In this document: piece by piece, positions 58,031-64,000 of the stretch
Layout: every line of letters starts with the position of its first letter
Numbering within the stretch: position 1 is the stretch's first letter
NCBI RefSeq assembly: GCF_900115285.1
Contig: NZ_FOYW01000001.1
Span: forward strand, 1,621,859 to 1,685,858
Length of the DNA stretch: 64,000 nucleotides
DNA from: Marinobacter daqiaonensis
GTDB taxonomy: Bacteria; Pseudomonadota; Gammaproteobacteria; Pseudomonadales; Oleiphilaceae
Direction of reading: 5' to 3'
Program-made: the position numbers and the translations under genes
The notes under the pieces: model-generated
The model's database searches: none
The model's input: only the letters and a program-made list of their open reading frames with translations
What the model was told of the DNA's origin: nothing

Positions 58031-59851
58031 ATGTTCGAGAAAAAAATTCTTCTACGCGCCATTATGGCAGCCACTCTGGCATCAGGACTCACCGCTTGCG
58101 GCGGCGGCTCATCCAGCTCCACCTCCAGCGAAACCCCCGCAGATTCGCCCGACGGATCCACTCAAACATCAACCGGCCAGTTTGTGGATAGCCCTGTGAG
58201 CGGTCTGGAATATTCCGCCCAGCCTTCCGGCACTGCAGGAATTACAGATGATGACGGCTACTTCCAGTATGTCGAAGGCGATGAGATCACATTCAGTGTC
58301 GGCGCATTCAACCTTGGAAAGGCCAGCGGAGGCTCAGTAATAACTCCGGTGGAGCTCACCGGCGATGTCGCCGATAAAACCTCGAACATTGCCCGTTTTC
58401 TTCAGACGCTTGACGATGATGGCGTCCCCGGTAACGGAATCACTATCACTGCAAGCACTCGGGAAACAGCAACAAATCAGAACCCGACCGACGTAGCGGA
58501 TGCCGACCTCGGTAATTCCACCCTGGCAGATACCATTATCGGCCTCACCTCCGAAAACACTGTACCCCAGACTACAATTGTCAGCACCGAAGACGCTACC
58601 GATCACCTGAGCGGCACACTGGATCAACTTGAGCCAATAGAGAGCTGTTTGGACGAGCGCGCCGTCGCAGTGACCGAAGACAGACTTGCTGACAAAGTAT
58701 TCGGGTTCATAAGAGCAGATGAGCAGGGAATCTTTCACTTCCTGCCCGATGGCACGCTTGCCGAGTTCAGTTACGATAGCCAGCGGACCGTCGTGCTCCG
58801 CGATGGCGCCCAAGACACCTGGGCACTTCTGAATGGTGGTACCGAGATCCAGTTTGGCCGGGAAGACAGTCCCCTGACTGCGTGCGCGACAGACAATTCC
58901 CTTATCTTTGAGCTGGGTGACGAGATCGCGAGATTCTACGACATCAAGGCGTTCGCTCTGCCGTCCTCATCCCAGTCGTTCCTCATTGGGGAGGCACCAA
59001 TGGATCCCAAGGCTATCCTCACGGTAAATCCGGACGGCAGCCTGGGCTACTTCCCCACGGAAACTCCGATCAGTGAAAATTCCAAGGCCACCGTCGCCAC
59101 TTCCGGCGTACTGAACCTGGATTTCGATGAAGGCGATGTCATCGATAAGATCTTCTTCCTGGCCGGCCAGAGCAACCGCATCGGAGTGCATCTGGATTAC
59201 AGTGAGACCGGTTCGCTTCTGCATGTTGGCACCGCTGAAATGATTGCCAATGCCAGCAGCGTGGCCGAAGAAGCCCTGAAAGGGAGTGTTCGAGTATTCC
59301 ATGATGCGGAGAGCAACGAGACTGTCATCCTGCGCTTCAACGGAGACTACACGCTGGAGGATTTCGCCAACGATTATTACTCTGGAGAAACCCAGGAAAC
59401 TTATTACTCCAAGGGCTCCTGGAGTCTGCAGGGCGATAAACTGACCATGACCGATGACCAGCAGATGCAAGAAGTCTTTCAGGTGCTTGACGCTGGCACT
59501 GCCACCTACTTTGCCACACCCGGAACCGAGGAAGAGAACCTGTACAAGCTGCGCAAGACACAGGCAATCACTGAGTCAGCCTTCCTGGGCACTTATACCG
59601 TCAGTGTTCCCACCGAAAACACCGTCGAGAGGGAGTTGGTTGTGCAAGCGAATGGCGTATGCACCTACTCCGGCACGGACTGCACCTGGACGATTGACGC
59701 TACTGGCAAGGCTGAGCTCAATTTCGGCAGCAACGAAACCGGAACCGTTGAAATCTGGCAATTGGCGGGCAGCAATGATCAGTTTGCCCACCTTATCACC
59801 CACTCAAACGATGTGACTGACATCGAACCGGGCTTCATGACCCGTAACTGA
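58031..59851 (+). CDS. Large surface lipoprotein
   Basis: This 606-residue lipoprotein has signal FEKKILLRAIMAATLASG and lipobox LTAC, followed by a Gly/Ser linker (GGGSSSSTSS). Residues about 48-95 (GQFVDSPVSGLEYSAQ; GITDDDGYFQYVEGDEI) match the domain found at the start of many marine gammaproteobacterial cell-surface proteins. The rest consists of beta-rich segments without catalytic motif. Its start lacks a strong ribosome site. A role in adhesion or surface binding is a guess. A 12-bp hairpin follows its stop. Confidence 0.8.
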   Translation: MFEKKILLRAIMAATLASGLTACGGGSSSSTSSETPADSPDGSTQTSTGQFVDSPVSGLEYSAQPSGTAGITDDDGYFQYVEGDEITFSVGAFNLGKASGGSVITPVELTGDVADKTSNIARFLQTLDDDGVPGNGITITASTRETATNQNPTDVADADLGNSTLADTIIGLTSENTVPQTTIVSTEDATDHLSGTLDQLEPIESCLDERAVAVTEDRLADKVFGFIRADEQGIFHFLPDGTLAEFSYDSQRTVVLRDGAQDTWALLNGGTEIQFGREDSPLTACATDNSLIFELGDEIARFYDIKAFALPSSSQSFLIGEAPMDPKAILTVNPDGSLGYFPTETPISENSKATVATSGVLNLDFDEGDVIDKIFFLAGQSNRIGVHLDYSETGSLLHVGTAEMIANASSVAEEALKGSVRVFHDAESNETVILRFNGDYTLEDFANDYYSGETQETYYSKGSWSLQGDKLTMTDDQQMQEVFQVLDAGTATYFATPGTEEENLYKLRKTQAITESAFLGTYTVSVPTENTVERELVVQANGVCTYSGTDCTWTIDATGKAELNFGSNETGTVEIWQLAGSNDQFAHLITHSNDVTDIEPGFMTRN

Positions 59852-59870
59852 TCGCTCTTAATAAGCCCAT

Positions 59871-59904
59871 ATCACTTGCCGGTGTCTTTTCGCCGGCAAG
59901 TGAT
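59871..59904. terminator. Hairpin between convergent lipoprotein and HNH genes
   Basis: ATCACTTGCCGG (59871-59882) pairs perfectly with CCGGCAAGTGAT (59893-59904) around a 10-base loop. The HNH stop codon begins at 59907 on the other strand, directly beside it. T tracts are poor, so it is a bidirectional stem of uncertain terminator strength. Confidence 0.6.
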
Positions 59905-60222
59905 TCACCTCTTCTTCGGAACAAACCCCTCCGGCTTGTCCCTCAGCCATTCCACAAACGTCTCCAGCTCCTCCAGCTCAAGCAACGCCTCCCTGGTGTT
60001 GTAGCGCATCCCCAGCTCATATTCCGACGCCGCCCGATGGATGGCATTGTGGCAGGGCCGACAGACCCAGAGGGTTCGGGTGATCATGTCCTCCCGGTCG
60101 AACAGCTTCTGGAAGCGCTTCTTTCGGTGCAGGCGTTTGGGAATCAGGTGGTGGCGGGTCAGCCTGGCGACAGGGCGCTGGCAGAGTTCGCAGTGATCGG
60201 GTTGCGGGGGTAGCTTGAGCAT
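59905..60222 (-). CDS. Small HNH endonuclease
   Basis: This 105-residue protein is an HNH nuclease domain: zinc ligands CELCQRP and VCRPCHNAIH, and catalytic LTRHHLIPK. All four cysteines and the HH pair are present, so it may be active. The start codon lies 6 bases from a 30-bp inverted-repeat arm, and no ribosome site is visible, so translation may be weak or reduced by insertion of the repeat. Neighbours suggest no specific role. Confidence 0.88.
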   Translation of the reverse strand: MLKLPPQPDHCELCQRPVARLTRHHLIPKRLHRKKRFQKLFDREDMITRTLWVCRPCHNAIHRAASEYELGMRYNTREALLELEELETFVEWLRDKPEGFVPKKR

Positions 60223-60228
60223 TTTTTA

Positions 60229-60401
60229 GCCACGGAATCCACGGAACGACACGGAAAACGAAACGAAAAGACAGCACTGAGCCACGGAATTACGCAGACG
60301 AAGGAAAAAAGATCTCAGAAATATTGAGTCTTTTCCGTCCGCGTCGTCCGTGGCCCATTACGTTTTCGGTTTTTTCCGTGTCGTTCCGTGGATTCCGTGG
60401 C
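60229..60401. repeat. 173-bp element with perfect 30-bp terminal inverted repeats
   Basis: The arm at 60229-60258 (begins GCCACGGAATCCACGGAACG) is the exact complement of 60372-60401. An inner, imperfect repeat (about 60282-60315 against 60328-60356) shares the motif CCACGGA. There is no coding frame inside. The structure resembles a MITE or a mobile cruciform repeat. It sits between the HNH start and the cnoX stop. Confidence 0.85.
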
Positions 60402-60411
60402 AAACCCGGGA

Positions 60412-61281
60412 TCAGTGCATCATGGTGTAAAGCTTGCGCCGATAGGTACGAACGTCCGGGTTGGCGTTGCCGAGTTTTTCGAAGAGTTCCACCAGGGTCT
60501 TCTTGGCCACGCCATCCCTGTACTCAGGGTCGACCTGCATGAGCCGGATGAGCAGGTCCATGGCTTCGGCGTTACGATCGTGCAGAGCGTACTGGATGGA
60601 GAGCTGATAGAGGGCGTCCGGATCTTTCGGGTCCTGTTCTACAGCCATTTCCAGGTCCTTGACCGGAGGCAGCTCCCCCGCCTGGCGCAGGAAATTGAGA
60701 CGGGCGATCAGCTGCTTGGCCTTGGGCTGCAATTTTTCTTCCGGGGGCAGGCTGTCGAGGACCTGCTGTGCCGTGTCCAGGTCTCCCAGTTCCGCCTTGA
60801 GCTGGGCCACGTCGATGAGCACCTTCATGTCGTCCGGGTTCTGCTGGTTAAGCTCGGTGAACATCGCCAGCGCTCCCTCCAGGTCACCTTCCTCCCAAAG
60901 GCGGTGGGCGGCCTCGTAAGGGTCTTCGCTCTCTTCCGGCTTTTCAACGTGCTTTTCGAGGATCTTGCGCACTTCCCCTTCCGGCAGGGCGCTGTTGAAC
61001 CCGTCCACCGCCTGACCGTCTTTCACCAGCACAATGGTGGGCAGGCTGCGAACACCCAGGCTGGCCGTCAACTGCTGCTGCTCATCGGCATTGACCTTCG
61101 CCAGAAGGAATCCGCCCTGATATTCGTTGGCCAGCTTTTCCAGTATCGGCATCAGTTGCTTACAGGGCGCGCACCAATCGGCCCAGACATCCACCAGCAC
61201 CGGTGTGGTCGCGGAGGCGTCCATGACCTTTTCCTGGAAGTTATCAATGGTGGCTTCAAAAATGTAGGGGGAATCGTTCAT
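60412..61281 (-). CDS. cnoX: Thioredoxin/TPR chaperedoxin CnoX (YbbN)
   Basis: This 289-residue protein has an N-terminal thioredoxin domain (residues 5-110) with active site WCAPCKQ and cis-Pro segment SLPTIVLV, followed by TPR-like helices (about 115-285). CnoX holds oxidised client proteins for GroEL and prevents overoxidation by mixed disulfide (established). E. coli CnoX has SQHC and no reductase activity; the CAPC here indicates a redox-active form, as in other proteobacteria. Strong ORF, good composition. Confidence 0.93.
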   Translation of the reverse strand: MNDSPYIFEATIDNFQEKVMDASATTPVLVDVWADWCAPCKQLMPILEKLANEYQGGFLLAKVNADEQQQLTASLGVRSLPTIVLVKDGQAVDGFNSALPEGEVRKILEKHVEKPEESEDPYEAAHRLWEEGDLEGALAMFTELNQQNPDDMKVLIDVAQLKAELGDLDTAQQVLDSLPPEEKLQPKAKQLIARLNFLRQAGELPPVKDLEMAVEQDPKDPDALYQLSIQYALHDRNAEAMDLLIRLMQVDPEYRDGVAKKTLVELFEKLGNANPDVRTYRRKLYTMMH

Positions 61282-61499
61282 GGAAGACTACCTGTCTGAT
61301 CCGGAAAATAATGGGTTGCGAATGGAATTACCCAGTACATGGTGCCAATGAACGCAAATTCAAGGCATTCCCGGGCGCTGGCATCCAAGCCTTGAATTCC
61401 CGGCTCTCGCCGCTACATAGCATGAAAGACCGCTATAAGCGCCGGGCCAGATCGTGCACCCGCCCGGCCCTTTTTCCAACCGAGGACGCGAGGAGTTCC

Positions 61500-63944
61500 A
61501 TGGCCGACGAAAAACGCAACGAGGCGCCGGAAGACGATGTTACCGAGTTCATCGGTCGCGACGAAAACACCAGCAAGGAGCTGATCCTGCCCGGTCAGCC
61601 ACGACCCCGACGGATGTATGTTATTCCGGTATCCAACCGACCGTTTTTCCCGGCTCAGGTACAGCCGGTCCTGGTCAACCAGGATCCCTGGCAGGAAACG
61701 CTGAAGCGGGTGGGCGATACCGACCACCGGATGCTGGGTATCTGTTACGTGGAAAACGCCGATCCGGACAGCCAGGTTCCCGCCAGCGGTGAGCTGGAAA
61801 CCATGGGCTGCGCCGTAAGGGTGCATCATGCCCAGCAGGACGATGGCAAGCTCCAGTTCATTGCCCAGGGGGTTACCCGATTCCGCATCACCCAGTGGCT
61901 GCGCCGGCGGCCGCCTTACCTGGTGGAAGTGGAATACCCTGAGGAGCCGGAGGAGCCGGCCGATGAACTCAAGGCCTACACCCTTGCCATTATCAGCGCC
62001 ATCAAGGAACTGCTCCGCTCGAATCCCCTTTACGGCGAAGACGTCAAGCAGTATCTGTCCCGTTTCGGGCCGGACGACAGCTCCCCCCTCGCGGATTTTG
62101 GTGCCTCCATGACCAGTGCACCCGGCCGTGACCTGCAGGATGTTCTGGACACGGTGCCCCTGCTCCGGCGCATGGAAAAGGTGCTTACCCTGATGCGCAA
62201 GGAGCAGGAAGTCGCCCGACTCCAGGAGGAGATCAACGAACAGGTCAATGACAAGGTCCAGAAGCACCAGCGGGAGTTTTTCCTGCGGGAGCAGCTCAAG
62301 GTCATCCAGCGTGAGCTTGGCATGGCCAAGGATGACAAGACCGCGGACATCGAGCGCTTCGAGGCCCGCATGCAGGAGCTGAAGCCCACCGAGGAGGTGC
62401 AGGCCAAGTTCAAGGAAGAAGCCCAGAAACTCCAGGTGCTCGAGCAGGGCTCTCCGGAATACGGCGTGACCCGCAACTACCTGGACTGGCTGACCCAGGT
62501 ACCCTGGGGAGTGACCTCGGATGACCACTTTGATCTGGGCCATGCCCGCACGGTACTGGACAGGGACCATGACGGACTGACCGACGTCAAGGACCGGATC
62601 GTGGAGATCCTGGCGGAAGGCAATTTCAAGGGCGAGATGTCCGGGTCGATCCTGCTTCTTGTCGGCCCGCCCGGCGTGGGCAAGACCTCCATCGGTCGCT
62701 CGGTCGCCGACGCCCTTGGCCGTGAATTCTACCGCTTCAGCCTGGGCGGCATGCGGGACGAAGCCGAGATCAAGGGACACCGCCGTACCTACATCGGTGC
62801 CATGCCCGGCAAGTTCGTGCAGGCGCTCAAGGACGTCAAGGTGTCCAACCCGGTAATCATGCTGGACGAAATCGACAAGATTGGCTCCTCATTCCAGGGG
62901 GATCCCGCCTCCGCGCTGCTGGAAACCCTGGACCCCGAACAGAACCGGGACTTCCTGGATCACTACCTGGACGTACGCCTGGATCTGTCGAAGGTACTGT
63001 TCATATGTACCGCCAACCAACTCGACACCATTCCCCGGCCCCTGCTGGACCGGATGGATACCATCCGCCTGTCCGGCTATATCACCGAGGAAAAAGTGGC
63101 CATCGCCAAGCATCACCTGCTACCCAAGCTGCTGAAGCGGGCGAAACTGATGAAGAAGCAGCTCAACATCACCGATGCCGCCCTGCGCCAGGTGATCGAA
63201 GGCTATGCCCGGGAGTCGGGCGTGCGTAATCTGGAGAAACAGCTCCACAAGATTATCCGCAAGGGCATTGTGAAGTTGCTGGATAATCCCGATAAGCCGG
63301 TGCGGGTTGGTGTCTCGGACCTCGAGGGCTACCTCGGCCAGCCGGCGTTCCGGAAGGAAAAGGCCCTCAAGGGCATGGGCGTGGTTACCGGCCTTGCCTG
63401 GACCTCCATGGGCGGCGCCACGCTGAGCGTCGAGGCATCCCGCATCCACAGCAACCAGCGGGGATTCCGCCTGACCGGTCAGCTTGGCGATGTCATGAAG
63501 GAGTCGGCGGACATCGCCTACAGCTATGTGTCATCGAACCTGAAACGCCTGAAGGCGGACACAACATTCTTCGACAAATCCTTTGTCCACCTGCACGTGC
63601 CGGAGGGCGCCACACCGAAGGATGGCCCGAGTGCCGGTGTCACCATGGCGACGGCCCTGCTGTCCATTGCCAGGAAGGAGGCCCCGCTGCAGAACATCGC
63701 CATGACCGGCGAACTCACCCTGACCGGCCAGGTGCTGCCCGTGGGCGGCATTCGCGAAAAGGTCATCGCCGCCCGTCGCCAGAAGATCACCACCCTGATC
63801 CTGCCGGACGCCAACCAGGGCGACTTCAACGAGCTGCCGGAGTACCTCAAGGAAGGGCTGACAGTGCACTTCGCCAAGCACTACAACGACGTGTACCAGA
63901 TATGCTTCGGCGACAAGCCCAGGAAGGGATCAAGCGTGCACTGA
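61500..63944 (+). CDS. lon: Lon-type ATP-dependent protease
   Basis: From ATG 61500 (GAGGAG upstream) this is an 814-residue protein; an open frame back to 61311 is unsupported. The N-terminal Lon substrate domain covers about 40-240, coiled coil about 245-330, AAA domain has GPPGVGKTS (near 387) and Walker B VIMLDEIDKI, and the protease domain has catalytic Ser711 (PKDGPSAG) and Lys754, 43 apart as in E. coli. It degrades misfolded and regulatory proteins. It is divergent from cnoX. The rather divergent N-terminus suggests a paralog of the housekeeping Lon, which is usually beside clpX; this is inferred. Confidence 0.95.
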   Translation: MADEKRNEAPEDDVTEFIGRDENTSKELILPGQPRPRRMYVIPVSNRPFFPAQVQPVLVNQDPWQETLKRVGDTDHRMLGICYVENADPDSQVPASGELETMGCAVRVHHAQQDDGKLQFIAQGVTRFRITQWLRRRPPYLVEVEYPEEPEEPADELKAYTLAIISAIKELLRSNPLYGEDVKQYLSRFGPDDSSPLADFGASMTSAPGRDLQDVLDTVPLLRRMEKVLTLMRKEQEVARLQEEINEQVNDKVQKHQREFFLREQLKVIQRELGMAKDDKTADIERFEARMQELKPTEEVQAKFKEEAQKLQVLEQGSPEYGVTRNYLDWLTQVPWGVTSDDHFDLGHARTVLDRDHDGLTDVKDRIVEILAEGNFKGEMSGSILLLVGPPGVGKTSIGRSVADALGREFYRFSLGGMRDEAEIKGHRRTYIGAMPGKFVQALKDVKVSNPVIMLDEIDKIGSSFQGDPASALLETLDPEQNRDFLDHYLDVRLDLSKVLFICTANQLDTIPRPLLDRMDTIRLSGYITEEKVAIAKHHLLPKLLKRAKLMKKQLNITDAALRQVIEGYARESGVRNLEKQLHKIIRKGIVKLLDNPDKPVRVGVSDLEGYLGQPAFRKEKALKGMGVVTGLAWTSMGGATLSVEASRIHSNQRGFRLTGQLGDVMKESADIAYSYVSSNLKRLKADTTFFDKSFVHLHVPEGATPKDGPSAGVTMATALLSIARKEAPLQNIAMTGELTLTGQVLPVGGIREKVIAARRQKITTLILPDANQGDFNELPEYLKEGLTVHFAKHYNDVYQICFGDKPRKGSSVH

Positions 63945-63960
63945 ATCAGGGATGTTCCGA

Positions 63961-64000
63961 CTGTAGGAGCCAGCCTGCTGGCGAGGAGGCGGACCGCATC
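63961..64000 (+). repeat. REP unit at window edge
   Basis: TGTAGGAGCCAGCCTGCTGG begins here, 17 bases after the Lon stop codon, with the same core as array 2, and continues GCGAGGAGGC. The facing partner is beyond the edge. It likely serves as 3' end structure of lon. Confidence 0.88.

Overview
The window reads as chromosome of a GC-rich gammaproteobacterium, most like Marinobacter or a close marine relative. The reasons are the arginine succinyltransferase (Ast) pathway beside an AotJQMP-type transporter, the Pseudomonas-style acetyl-transferring pyruvate dehydrogenase, the TRAP/glycolate oxidase operon, the BCCT, AGCS and SSS osmolyte or nutrient transporters, and REP elements of the GTAGGAGC type. 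The taxon is inferred from gene content only.

Positions 1-6399 are the right end of an integrated mobile element. A tyrosine integrase (4891-6192) lies next to a 49-base copy of the 3' part of a tRNA-Phe(GAA) gene (6351-6399). The host tRNA terminator follows directly, so 6399 is the element/chromosome boundary and the intact tRNA-Phe should lie left of the window. From the integrase leftwards, all on the minus strand, come two small unknown genes, a helix-turn-helix protein, another unknown gene and a primase-polymerase/RecA-like ATPase. Just beyond the primase is a symmetric cluster of 12-bp iterons inside an outer inverted repeat (1043-1216), a good candidate replication origin. An AT-richer membrane-protein gene of unknown function runs off the left edge and is probably cargo. 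The layout resembles P4-like satellites or small integrative elements that replicate.

Positions 6400-29700 are ordinary accessory chromosome: glyoxalase I, a Tat-exported GMC oxidoreductase pair with a divergent LysR regulator, a persulfide dioxygenase, a membrane diguanylate cyclase, a Bcr/CflA pump, SSS, AGCS and BCCT transporters, a P2-type ATPase with altered ion-site residues, several lipoproteins, an esterase and YqjD/YqjE-like membrane proteins. Gene decay is visible as an EAL-domain fragment, an N-terminal fragment of an AmmeMemoRadiSam radical SAM enzyme and a LysE-family gene collapsed to its two ends. A small arfA gene has its stop codon as the loop of a terminator hairpin, the arrangement that produces non-stop mRNA.

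Positions 29769-38571 form one metabolic unit. A TRAP transporter (dctP-dctQ-dctM), glcG and glycolate oxidase glcD-glcE-glcF run as one minus-strand operon. A divergent GntR/FadR-type regulator faces it across an intergenic region holding two TGGTCnGACCA operators. Positions 38721-48440 form an arginine unit: a HisP/Q/M/J-type basic amino acid ABC transporter with astE on the plus strand, converging on astB, astD, astA and astC on the minus strand. A REP array is inserted between astA and astC.

Positions 48528-64000 hold a DnaQ/GIY-YIG nuclease, a lipoprotein, a five-unit 114-bp REP tandem array, aceE-aceF, a KamA-family radical SAM enzyme, a large surface lipoprotein behind a structured leader, an HNH nuclease next to a long inverted repeat, the CnoX thioredoxin/TPR chaperone, and a second-type Lon protease followed by another REP element.
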